Below, piece after piece: positions 1-9,675 of a stretch of 64,000 nt of DNA (the first letter of the stretch is position 1; the number at the start of each line of letters is the position of its first letter). Origin of the DNA: Otis tarda (taxonomy: Eukaryota; Chordata; Aves; Otidiformes; Otididae); the NCBI GenBank assembly GCA_026413225.1, contig CM048554.1:10928001-10992000 (forward strand), in the 5' to 3' direction. The notes below the pieces were generated by a model. That model did not search any database. It was given only the letters and a program-made list of their open reading frames with translations, and was not told the DNA's origin. The translations under genes were made by a program, and so were the position numbers.

Positions 1-117
1 ATACTCAGGAATCCTAACTATGGAACTAAAAAGACCTTCCAGAGACCACCTAGCTAGCCTCTCTCCTCCAGAGGAGAAAGAATCAACTAAAGCACTCTAC
101 CCAACGCTGATCCTCCG

Positions 118-296
118 GCGAGGCACGATGAAGGGCTCCTCCCAAACGGCACAATGAAGGGCTAAGAAGGCGCAGCACAGCGCGATCAACGGCTCCTGCG
201 GCGCGATGCAGGGCTCCTCTGCTACACCAGGACATGGGGCTCCTCGGGCATAGAAAGAGGCGGGTCTCGTGCGGGGAGCGGCAAAAAGAGGCGGGT
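118..296 (+). repeat. Degenerate GGGCTCCTC minisatellite, unit 1
   Basis: Irregular repeats built around 'gggctcctc' with interspersed 'gcgatg' and 'gcggcaaaa' words. The same family, in a more regular form, is at 31676-32137 in front of a related retroviral LTR, so this is probably a remnant of 5' LTR U3 sequence. It marks the junction between the APLF-like flank and the retroviral remnant. Confidence 0.7.
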
Positions 297-1112
297 CTCT
301 GCAGAGTCTTTGTCTCAAAGGACTGCTTCCCCAGGCCACAGTCAATTCAGTCGGACAGTGGTTCCCACTTCACTGCCAGAACAGTCCAAGACTGGGCAGC
401 CCAGGAGGGAATTTCATGGGTATACCATACCCTGTATTATCCGCAGGCAAATGGGATTGTGCAAAGGACAAACGGCCTGTTCAAACGCTTCACGAAACCG
501 CATAAGCCAGGAAGGGCTGAACGGCTAAGGGATGCAGTAACAAACGTTAATAGCCAATGGGGAGTCCACGGATGCCCAAAAATTACAGCCTTTTGTCCAA
601 AAGCCACCCGCACAGCCTGGGGAACGGAAGGATTCTGGGGACTTGGAGTTGCCACTGTGCCAACACGATTATGGTTAGATAAGTTAGCCTATCAAGTAGA
701 AAAACCAGCTGATGCTACTGAGACTACTATACGGCTGCTTAATCAGCAACTGCAAGCCACACCAAAAATGGCTCTTCAAAACCGCACGGCGCTAGACCTG
801 ATGGTGATACATCAAAGTGGACTTTGTGGCTACTTAAACCTCTCCAGCACTGATGGCTGTATCTACATCCCTAACGCTACCCAGGCCCTTAATGTCCAAG
901 TGGAAAAAATACGACGAGTAGCAAAAGACACTCATGAACTCCACAAATCCATGAATTCTAGCTAGCTTTCGAAAATATTTAGTTGGTTCGGATTTAGTGT
1001 TGCTGGCTGGATGCAAACTTTGGTGCAATATGTAAAAATGTTCACTGCAATAATAATCATCATAAGTATTAGCAATATCTTGTGCAAAACCAACTCTAAT
1101 GAAAACTGTTAA
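234..1112 (+). pseudogene. Retroviral integrase core fused to env TM fragment, unit 1
   Basis: An open frame of 243 codons (234-965). About residues 36-129 resemble the retroviral integrase core: 'QSDSGSHF' carries the middle catalytic Asp (about residue 41) and 'YPQANGIVQRTNG' matches the third motif, but the catalytic Glu is Gln (about residue 77). The first catalytic Asp region is missing. From about residue 134 the frame reads as an envelope transmembrane subunit: a short fusion-peptide-like 'GLGVATVP', a coiled-coil heptad stretch, and an immunosuppressive-like 'LQNRTALDLM' (181-190). All of SU is deleted. A TAG at 963-965 is followed in the same frame by a hydrophobic anchor and short tail ending at 1112, so the membrane anchor is separated by a stop. 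It is a defective proviral remnant. Confidence 0.8.
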
Positions 1113-1622
1113 CACACGAATGATTCCACTGACTAATTACACCCCTTACGGCAGAAGGAGGATGAGGAAGACCTAATCGATGTCCTTAAAGCTGAAATAG
1201 CACCTTAAGACCAGACTGAGGAACTTTCTAACTCACAGGGTAGAACGTACAGTTACGCACGGAAGAATAATGAGGAGGTAGGAAATGGAGGCTAGCATAG
1301 CTATAACCCAGTTTTTTTCCTCTCTTTCCACCCCCCCTTTTCTTTTCTGAAGAAACCCCATAGCATATTTTGTAACTTGCTTTTATGTAACTTGCTTTTA
1401 TGTAACTATAGTTATAACAATATATAACGAATTTGAGTAGGTAAAGGACAACAGAACCGCAAAGCCAGAAAAATCTGTGACCCGACCCTTCCGGAAGGAA
1501 GTGCTGGGGCATTCTGGATGCCCTTTTACGCGAAGCAGAAACAACGTGGCCATCAGCCTACCACGAGGGCCGCAGTCAGCATCTGCAGCCATCTTCTTCG
1601 CAAATAGGTTCCTCAGAAGGCG

Positions 1623-2172
1623 ATGAGGTCAATCAAGAAGGTCTCCTCAGGCTCAGCAACGCCGAGTAAAAGCGGAGACGAGCCCGGGAAGTTGCCGGAG
1701 CAGAAAGAAGAAGGGTTCAATGTGAAAACGGGATTCGGGTTCATCTCCATGAGCAACCATGAGGAAAGCCCCTTGGAGTCTCCAGTTGATGCCTTTGTAC
1801 ACCAAAGCAAGCTTTACATGAAAGGATTTAGAAGCCTAAAAGGAGGAGAACCAGTGGAATCTACTTTTAAAAAAATCTTCCAGAGGCCTTGAATCAAGAC
1901 AGGTAACAGGCCCTGGTGGGAGCCCCTGTTTAGGAAGTGAAAGGCGACCCAAAGGGAAGACAGTACAAAAAAGAAAAACAAGGGGAGATAGATGCTACAA
2001 CTGTGGCGGCCTCGACCACCACACTAAAGAATGCAGTCTACCTCCGCAGCCAAAGAAGTGCCATTGCTGTCAGAGCATCACGCACACGGTGGCTAACTGC
2101 CCCCATAAAACTGTCTCGCAGCAGCCCACTAGTTCTCAGGAAAGACACGAAGCCATGGAGAAAACTCCCTAG
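1623..2172 (+). pseudogene. LIN28B: LIN28B-like intron-less ORF, unit 1 (39-bp deletion, frameshift)
   Basis: Resembles LIN28B, the RNA-binding protein that blocks let-7 maturation. The ATG at 1623 opens a frame with an N-terminal acidic segment ('EPGKLPEQ'), then a cold-shock domain. Compared with units 2 and 3, 39 bp are missing, removing 13 residues at the start of the domain including the 'CKWFN' tryptophan. The rest ('GFGFISM', 'FVHQSKLYMKGFRSL') is present. At an A7 run (1869-1875) the frame shifts by one base. In the next frame follow a basic linker and both CCHC knuckles, 'CYNCGGLDHHTKEC' and 'CHCCQSITHTVANC', then a stop at 2170-2172. The long LIN28B C-terminal tail is absent. There are no introns within the gene, as expected for an RNA-derived copy. 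It lies just 3' of an env fragment and 5' of an LTR, as in a transduced cellular gene. Confidence 0.85.
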
Positions 2173-2207
2173 GGATTCTTCTTGTTGCTGTCTGTTTGGG
2201 CTTTAAA

Positions 2208-2360
2208 GAAAACAAAGTGTCTTACACTTATCTGGTATCCCATTTGGGACTGATTACTCTTTTAGGCATTATTATGATTACTCGGTTGATTTACACTTGT
2301 TTTCCCTGCAATTGCCACTGTGGACAATCACCACCTTCTGCTAACCACTCCGAACCATGA
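2208..2360 (+). other. Short hydrophobic-plus-Cys frame after LIN28B-like ORF (possible env tail)
   Basis: Just after the LIN28B-like stop, a frame reads a hydrophobic span ('LGLITLLGIIMITRLIYT') followed by a Cys-rich segment ('CFPCNCHCGQ') and a stop at about 2358. This is the look of a retroviral envelope membrane anchor and tail. If so, the LIN28B-like insert sits inside env-derived sequence. The same stretch is at about 9711-9863 and 22889-23041. No upstream continuation was found, so it may be chance. Confidence 0.3.
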
Positions 2361-2875
2361 ACAAATCTTAACTACCGTGCTCGTTTCTGGTTGCTAAATG
2401 TTAGTCTTTTATTTGTTCTATGGCTTCGCTGCGTTAATGTTTTTGCCATCTATTACTCTTTCAATTAACTCAATGTGTTGTAACCAATATGCCATTTCTA
2501 ACCACTGTTTCACCTGACGTTATTCCATACCGACTGCATAAAATGCTCTTTTCTGACTTTCACTACTTAACTACCTCTTCTTAAAACCGCCCTGGGTCCT
2601 GAAGCAATCTCTGAGCCACGGGTGGTGTGAGAGACTGAACTGCAGATGCTTTGTCTCAAAGGATTGCTTGGTCAAGCGAGAAATTCCTCCCAACTATCTA
2701 AGCGGGGCATTCCTCCAGCTGCTGGACAGGATAAGGATGATTGCAAGGCCCCAGAGATGCCTGGTTTGTTATTCAGGTAACAACTGGGTGAGGAGCGGGG
2801 CCAGGGTCATGGAGTGGATGCACGGATGCAGAGGTGTGAGGACGGGCAGCTGGTGAGGGGCCGCAGCCCTCCAGA

Positions 2876-3236
2876 GGGATAAAAACACTGTTCAGACAAG
2901 CTCTCTCTGCGATCGCCCACTGCTGAAGCACTGAGAGATTTGGACCCCCGAGACACCGTGGATCCATGGTGGTGACTATTCTTGCAACTCGATCCCAAAC
3001 GCTTGCTTAATTTCCACCTTTTCTTCTCACTCTGTCCTATTGCTACTATTATGCACCTTTTCAGAATAAAACTAAGTCTGGTTGCACAGAATTTGACCTC
3101 GTTTGTGTCTTAATCTCGCTTGAGGTGACCAAAAGCACAGCGAGATTTTCCTTTAGCTGCACCTAGCCTCCCACACTTGCCTCAGTTAAGCTAAAACACA
3201 AGGGGGCCTTCCTCTCATCCAAATCAGACCATAACA
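2876..3236 (+). mobile_element. Retroviral LTR (TATA to end), unit 1
   Basis: 'GGATAAAAAC' at 2876 is a TATA-like box and AATAAA at 3065-3070 a polyadenylation signal. The sequence from here to '...CATAACA' (3236) matches the LTR at about 32150-32497 that precedes a gag-pol remnant. The U3 start upstream (somewhere in 2600-2876) cannot be fixed. It is the 3' LTR of the element carrying the LIN28B-like gene. Confidence 0.7.
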
Positions 3237-4364
3237 AGGCTACACCTGGCTGTCAGTCAGGAAAAGGAATCAAACACCTGGCTTTGAAGGGCGAGGCAGC
3301 AGCAGCAGGGGCAGAGCATGAACACAGGGGGTACCTCTACACTCGCTCCTGAAATCTGGATGAGGTGTCAGCTAAGCCGGACACTCCTTTCTACCAACTC
3401 TGGCTTCCGTTCACCTCTTCACCTGCAGAATGCTCTTTCACTGCAGCTTGAGTTTCCTACCTGAAGCTGGAAAGTCACCTTAGAACGGGTCCCCGCTCTC
3501 CATTGCTGAGAAGCCAGCGTGGTGACCAGTCTGCTCGCGTCTCCGCATCTGACTTCCAAGCTCATCAGAAAATGCTGCAAGAGACAAGCAGCAGTGCTAC
3601 ACTCTGCTCTACAACAACAAGAAAGCAGCCAGACTCATTTCTGGGCTGCCAAACACCAGAATGCAGCAAATTCTGCAAACGCGTACCCAGCATGGAAAGC
3701 CATGCGCAAGCCAGCCCACTTTCAACCAGACCCCGCAAGACTTTCACAAGCAGGAGGCAGGGGGAGGCCTCTGTGAAAGCAAGTCCCCTCCTCCTCCCCT
3801 TGCGAGTAGCAGGGCTGGAAGAGCAACACGCACCCTCACCACAAGGAAAGGCACATTTGTGACACTGCTCTCAACAGATCACTCCACACAGTCCTGTCAA
3901 TCACGCTCCCCAAAGCAGGGCAGTGCCAGAATTAACCCTGCTCAGGCAGCTCCTGCTTGGCTCGGGGGTGATGGACACGGCCATGGGCATTTCCCAAGCC
4001 AGGCCCCTTCTGCCCATGGCCAGCACAGGAAGACCAAAGCTCCCTGAGCACAAAGCCCCTGGCTGGCTTCTGCTCCCCCTGCCCCGCACCTGCAGCTCAG
4101 TGCTTGGGCCAGGCTTCCTTTATTCCACACCAATAACTCTGCCTGACAGACGGAATTTGGGTTTGGAACGCGCCTGCGTTTCTGACCCTTCTTACCTGCC
4201 CTTTGGGGCAACACCACAGCCAGCTCTGTGAAACAGTCCCCGCTGCCACCAGGGAGCTGGGGGGGCTGTAATGACGTCTGCTGAGGTGGAAACAGACTGA
4301 CAGACTTTCGTCTCCACCAGATTGTTGACGCCTGATGAAAAACTGCCCCCACAGTCATGACTGT
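3237..4364. other. No gene recognised, unit 1 spacer
   Basis: Present in all three units (also 10740-11868 and 23653-24780). It has several overlapping open frames on both strands but none shows a domain, and they change length between units through one-base indels (for example near 3768 versus 11271), which argues against coding. I see no repeat family here. Confidence 0.5.
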
Positions 4365-5465
4365 GCTCCGCACCTCTCGCCAGGCTGCCCGCCGCCCGCT
4401 CCCCGCAGGACAGCGGCTCTCTCCCCTCGCCACCACCTCGGGACACGGGCTCCGCTCCTCCCCGAAACCACCGCGCCCCTCCCTCTCCTCCTCCTCCTCC
4501 TCCTCCTCCGGGCCGCGCCGCTCCGGCCGCTGGCAGCTCCACGCGCAGCGCCCCGCTGCCGCCAACGCCCGCCCTCGCCTCGCGCCGCCCGGTACGGCCC
4601 GAAGCTTCCCGAAGCCGCGCGTGCACCCGGGGCCGGGGGGCAGCGGAGGGGAGGGAGCCCCGGGGAAAGGGGGCGCCGAGAGCCCCGGCCAGAGCCGAGA
4701 GCAGCCCGGCACAGCTTCCCGCCCGCCTGCAGCTCTGCCAGGAGCAGCGACAGAAAGCGGCGCCCAAGGCAGAGCCCGCCCCAGGGCCCGGCCCCGGCTG
4801 GAAAGCCCAGCAGGGCCGGGCCGGGCCGGGCACACGAGCCCAGCGCAGGCAAGCCCTGCCCAGCCCTGCCCAGCCCGGCGCAGCCCCGACGGCCCCTCGC
4901 CTCGGACCGCGCCCCGGCCCCGGCCAAACCCCGCCTGAAGCCAAAGCTGGGGCAAGCCCCAACCCCGTGCCACAGACCTGCTCCGGCCGCTCCTGGGGAG
5001 GGCTCGCTGAGGCGGCTCTGCCCTGGCACAGCCCGGCTCCAGCCAGGCCCTGGCCCGGGCCGGGCCCCGCAGCGAGGCCGTGGCGACCCCGCCCCGGGGC
5101 AGGCCGGGCGGAGGCTCCCCTGTGCCCACCCCAGCCTCTCTCCCCGGCCGCACAGCGCCACCCCATTGGCCGCCGGCTTCGACGCCTCTGGCCGCGGCCA
5201 ATGGCGAGCGCCCTGCCACCCGTTGCTAGGCGACAGGCCCGGCAGCCCCAGCCGGGCCCCGGGCCTCCCGCCCTTCGGCAGCCCCGGGCCGGGCCAGGCC
5301 AGGCTGAGCCACCCGGCACTGCTCGGCCCGACACAGCCCCGGCACGGGGGGAGCGGGAGGGCTCCGGGCTGCTGGGAGGGCTGAGGCCACGCACAGCTCG
5401 GCACAGGAACGCTGAGGCCCACCTGACACCTGCTTTGGTTCCCCCGCACCCCCCGAGAGGAGCTC
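4365..5465. promoter_or_regulatory. CpG island with CCAAT pair and RFX X-box-like site, unit 1
   Basis: About 1.1 kb of very GC- and CpG-rich DNA with a (TCC)n tract at 4483-4510. It holds two inverted CCAAT boxes (ATTGG at 5165-5169, CCAAT at 5198-5202), and 'GTTGCTAGGCGAC' (5222-5234) resembles an RFX X-box. Together these suggest a TATA-less, possibly bidirectional promoter. Long open frames on both strands here reflect GC bias, not genes. The gene it served is not recognised in the window. In unit 1 its left edge is fused to the spacer by the 5.67-kb deletion. Confidence 0.65.
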
Positions 5466-7257
5466 TTCCATGTCAGTGCCCACAACGTTCACCCCGACTC
5501 CCTGCAGCAAAAACATCAAGGAGTCAACTGGCAATCAAGTTGCTAAAACTCCCCAGTTCAGCATACAGAAATCTCTCCTTCCCTCCTTCTCCAGACACAG
5601 CTTTGGTTTGCCACGGCAGCATAGTGAAGGGGCGAGAGGAGCAAAGAAAAATCAAATGAAACGGAAAACGCATTTTCATTTACTTGACACATTAAAGCAC
5701 ATTCTTCTAACTAAAGAGCGACATTTCAATCCCCACTCAGAGAAAGTCAGTATCCAAGACTTCACCTGTATTCAGGCAGTCCCAACACAAAACGACAGCA
5801 GAGAGGGGGCTGTGGGAAAGGAGCAACAAATCCCTTCCCTTCTCTGGCAGCGTAAACCCTTGCCAAGGGCAGGGGCCTTTCAGTATCTACAAGGATGCTG
5901 CAAATAAGGAGGGAATGAGCTTCTCCCCATGCTCCGTGTAGAGGGCAAGGAGGAAGGGGCTTCAAACGAAGCCAAGGAAACGCCAGAGGTTTTTTTGGCC
6001 GTGGGAGCCTCCAGTGACCACAAGCTATTTCTCCTTTCAAAGTAAAGGCCAGTAGCTCCTGAGAGCAGCTGAAAGCCATTCACGAGATAACGCTACGACA
6101 CAGAACCCTTCGGCTCGAGGAAAGGCTCGTTCGGCTTCGTTCTCACAGAAGCCATCAGACACGGGACAAAGCACCAACTGCATTCTTTCTCTAGGAAAAG
6201 GCTGTAGCAAACGGAAAGGCACTGGCCAACAGAAGCCGACGTTCTCCACATTTGGCACAGTCGCCCAGCGTGAATGTTCACATGGGCGATATCGACAATT
6301 TCTGAGAGAAGCTTCTGGCGCACAACTGGCAAAAGATGATCCTGCATCCAAAGGCAGCCCAATGCCAGCTGGCAGCAATGGCCATTTTATCTGCGCGCAG
6401 GGAACTTTTTGCCACCCAGGTGAAAAGCTGCAGTGGGTGTGGATGTCTCTTTTCAAGCGTGACCTGGCAGATGTTCACAGGGCAGCCGCAGCCACGCAAG
6501 AATGCTTCTCCCCTGCTGAATTTCAGGATTGTGTCCAAAAAGTGCCAGATTCACACGGCTCCAGTCGTCTGTCCTGAAACATACTAAAAACTTTCAAACT
6601 CTCTTTCGTGACAGCTCAGGAACGTTGGGAACACAACCAGTGGTTTAATACACCGACATACTGTTCGCAAGCGATGTAGACAACCTGCACTTAACTACTG
6701 TGCCTCAAGAGCATCAAAGAAACGACACCTAAAAGGAAAGCTGGCAGCAGACTAACAAAGGCTGACACTGCGCTGACTCAAAGCACAGTAAAAAATGGTT
6801 GAGACAGATTCCCCAGCGGCAGCCAAGAATCAGTCTGCCATGCAGCAGGTGTGAAGTGTAACTCCACAGTATCTATTTTGTTTCAGCAAAACTGAAGGCT
6901 TTCCTGACGCCCCTATTTTGCATCAGGCACAGGAAGAGGAAGCATGAAGAACCTTGTGTTTCAAGCTACGAGACACCAATGGTGCTGCAAAAGAAACAGA
7001 TGAGAAAATAAAAGCAAAACACTTTCAGAGCTCAGTCCTCTGGCCCCACCGCTTAAGAAAACAAAAACACCCCACCAAAATAATACACATGGACAAGAAA
7101 GGCATTGCTGAATCCCCTCGTCCCCACTGAAACCTTCCCGGAGTGCCCACATCACTGAGCACAAAGCAGTTTTCAAAGCAATTCCTCTTCTTGCGCCTCC
7201 AAGTTTTAACGCAGCCAGATCAGACACTGGTAATGTTGTTCCGTGCAGGTACTTTTT
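5466..7257. other. No gene recognised between CpG island and APLF-like exon, unit 1
   Basis: Read on the minus strand this lies downstream of the APLF-like exon and may include its 3' flank. Fragmentary Cys/His-rich frames around 6100-6530 (minus) vaguely recall zinc fingers but are spread over three frames. No firm call can be made. Confidence 0.4.
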
Positions 7258-7456
7258 GGTCTTCACAAAGAACCTTTTGCTTCTTGCAAAAGCGTTTCAA
7301 CATCTTTGTTATCCTGCTCTTCTGAACTTCGTTCCCATCAAGAGTCTTCATCGGTAGATTCGCGCTCCTCGTCCTCATCATCTAGAAAGCCGTCACTAAA
7401 GTCATACTCATTTGGTTCATCACCATTGGCGCCGTCTCTCTCCACAGCCCTTAGTC
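7258..7456 (-). pseudogene. APLF: APLF-like last exon with stops, unit 1
   Basis: On the minus strand, a splice acceptor ('ccctgtag', 7457-7464) precedes an exon whose frame reads 'EPNEYDFSDGFLDDEDEE' and then 'STDEDS' before a TGA (7338-7340), followed by 'VETLLQEAKG'. This matches the acidic C-terminus of APLF (aprataxin and PNK-like factor), a DNA-break repair histone chaperone whose acidic tail binds histones. The internal TGA and a frame change near the end make it a pseudogene. The kept splice site shows that it is a genomic duplicate, not a retrocopy. The PAR-binding zinc fingers and FHA domain are not in the window. Confidence 0.7.
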
Positions 7457-7593
7457 CTACAGGGCAAAGATGTCAGATACTCAGGAATCCTAACTATGGA
7501 ACTAAAAAGACCTTCCAGAGACCACCTAGCTAGCCTCTCTCCTCCAGAGGAGAAAGAATCAACTAAAGCACTCTACCCAACGCTGATCCTCCG

Positions 7594-7772
7594 GCGAGGC
7601 ACGATGAAGGGCTCCTCCCAAACGGCACAATGAAGGGCTAAGAAGGCGCAGCACAGCGCGATCAACGGCTCCTGCGGCGCGATGCAGGGCTCCTCTGCTA
7701 CACCAGGACATGGGGCTCCTCGGGCATAGAAAGAGGCGGGTCTCGTGCGGGGAGCGGCAAAAAGAGGCGGGT
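7594..7772 (+). repeat. Degenerate GGGCTCCTC minisatellite, unit 2
   Basis: Copy of the unit 1 repeat patch at the same APLF-flank/retrovirus junction, with essentially the same sequence. Confidence 0.7.
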
Positions 7773-8588
7773 CTCTGCAGAGTCTTTGTCTCAAAGGACT
7801 GCTTCCCCAGGCCACAGTCAATTCAGTCGGACAGTGGTTCCCACTTCACTGCCAGAACAGTCCAAGACTGGGCAGCCCAGGAGGGAATTTCATGGGTATA
7901 CCATACCCTGTATTATCCGCAGGCAAATGGGATTGTGCAAAGGACAAACGGCCTGTTCAAACGCTTCACGAAACCGCATAAGCCAGGAAGGGCTGAACGG
8001 CTAAGGGATGCAGTAACAAACGTTAATAGCCAATGGGGAGTCCACGGATGCCCAAAAATTACAGCCTTTTGTCCAAAAGCCACCCGCACAGCCTGGGGAA
8101 CGGAAGGATTCTGGGGACTTGGAGTTGCCACTGTGCCAACACGATTATGGTTAGATAAGTTAGCCTATCAAGTAGAAAAACCAGCTGATGCTACTGAGAC
8201 TACTATACGGCTGCTTAATCAGCAACTGCAAGCCACACCAAAAATGGCTCTTCAAAACCGCACGGCGCTAGACCTGATGGTGATACATCAAAGTGGACTT
8301 TGTGGCTACTTAAACCTCTCCAGCACTGATGGCTGTATCTACATCCCTAACGTTACCCAGGCCCTTAATGTCCAAGTGGAAAAAATACGACGAGTAGCAA
8401 AAGACACTCATGAACTCCACAAATCCATGAATTCTAGCTAGCTTTCGAAAATATTTAGTTGGTTCGGATTTAGTGTTGCTGGCTGGATGCAAACTTTGGT
8501 GCAATATGTAAAAATGTTCACTGCAATAATAATCATCATAAGTATTAGCAATATCTTGTGCAAAACCAACTCTAATGAAAACTGTTAA
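7710..8588 (+). pseudogene. Retroviral integrase core fused to env TM fragment, unit 2
   Basis: Second copy of the integrase/env fusion frame, open over the same 243 codons with one visible residue change (Ala to Val at about residue 215, in the env part). It keeps the Glu-to-Gln change at the third integrase catalytic position and the TAG before the membrane anchor (8439-8441). The anchor frame runs on to 8588. No splice signals or start context specific to this frame are evident. It is most simply an inactive fragment carried by the segmental duplication. Confidence 0.8.
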
Positions 8589-9086
8589 CACACGAATGAT
8601 TCCACTGACTAATTACACCCCCTTACGGCAGAAGGAGGATGAGGAAGACCTAATCGATGTCCTTAAAGCTGAAATAGCACCTTAAGACCAGACTGAGGAA
8701 CTTTCTAACTCACAGGGTAGAACGTACAGTTACGCACGGAAGAATAATGAGGAGGTAGGAAATGGAGGCTAGCATAGCTATAACCCAGTTTTTTTCCTCG
8801 CTTTCCACCCCCCCCCTTTTCTTTTCTGAAGAAACCCCATAGCATATTTTGTAACTTGCTTTTATGTAACTATAGTTATAACAATATATAACGAATTTGA
8901 GTAGGTAAAGGACAACAGAACCGCAAAGCCAGAAAAATCTGTGACCCGACCCTTCCGGAAGGAAGTGCTGGGGCATTCTGGATGCCCTTTTACGCGAAGC
9001 AGAAACAACGTGGCCATCAGCCTACCACGAGGGCCGCAGTCAGCATCTGCAGCCATCTTCTTCGCAAATAGGTTCCTCAGAAGGCG

Positions 9087-9675
9087 ATGAGGTCAATCAA
9101 GAAGGTCTCCTCAGGCTCAGCAACGCCGAGTAAAAGCGGAGACGAGCCCGGGAAGTTGCCGGAGCAGAAAGAAGAAGGGGAATCCCAGGTTTTGCAGGGG
9201 ACCGGCCACTGCAAATGGTTCAATGTGAAAACGGGATTCGGGTTCATCTCCATGAGCAACCATGAGGAAAGCCCCTTGGAGTCTCCAGTTGATGCCTTTG
9301 TACACCAAAGCAAGCTTTACATGAAAGGATTTAGAAGCCTAAAAGGAGGAGAACCAGTGGAATCTACTTTTAAAAAAATCTTCCAGAGGCCTTGAATCAA
9401 GACAGGTAACAGGCCCTGGTGGGAGCCCCTGTTTAGGAAGTGAAAGGCGACCCAAAGGGAAGACAGTACAAAAAAGAAAAACAAGGGGAGATAGATGCTA
9501 CAACTGTGGCGGCCTCGACCACCACACTAAAGAATGCAGTCTACCTCCGCAGCCAAAGAAGTGCCATTGCTGTCAGAGCATCACGCACACGGTGGCTAAC
9601 TGCCCCCATAAAACTGTCTCGCAGCAGCCCACTAGTTCTCAGGAAAGACACGAAGCCATGGAGAAAACTCCCTAG
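9087..9675 (+). pseudogene. LIN28B: LIN28B-like intron-less ORF, unit 2 (frameshift only)
   Basis: Full-length version of the LIN28B-like insert. The first frame (9087-9395, 102 codons) contains the cold-shock domain, about residues 33-100, with aromatic RNA-contact positions visible in 'CKWFN', 'FGFISM' and 'DAFVHQ'. An A7 run at 9372-9378 carries one base too many relative to LIN28B. The +1 frame then continues through the linker and two zinc knuckles (C-x2-C-x4-H-x4-C each) to a stop at 9673-9675. The last residues before the stop ('TSSQERHEA') still resemble LIN28B, after which it diverges and ends. The first 20 residues are unlike LIN28B and may derive from the retroviral or junction sequence. 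LIN28B rather than LIN28A is chosen from the 'EPGKLPEQ' and 'QPTSSQ' segments. Confidence 0.88.

Larger units (their letters stand above)
1..7476. repeat. Tandem segmental duplication, unit 1 (left-truncated)
   Basis: Position 1 corresponds to 7477 in unit 2 and 20642 in unit 3. The order is minisatellite, integrase-env fragment, LIN28B-like ORF, LTR, unrecognised 1.1 kb, CpG island, APLF-like exon (minus strand). Relative to unit 2 it lacks about 5.67 kb (unit 2 positions 11869-17534), the part that carries the solo LTR and SYBU-like exons. The true left edge is outside the window. Confidence 0.9.

Noticed and set aside
3503-3862. 119-codon frame in the array spacer
   Set aside because: A one-base indel in unit 2 changes its length and frame, and no homology is recognised.
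3942-5485. Long overlapping open frames of 350-425 codons on both strands
   Set aside because: They lie in the CpG island, are Ala/Gly/Pro/Arg-rich in every frame, and have no domain. GC bias explains them.
6037-6540. Cys/His-rich minus-strand frames suggesting C2H2 zinc fingers
   Set aside because: The motif pieces fall in three frames without consistent spacing, and the same pattern in unit 2 shows no constraint.
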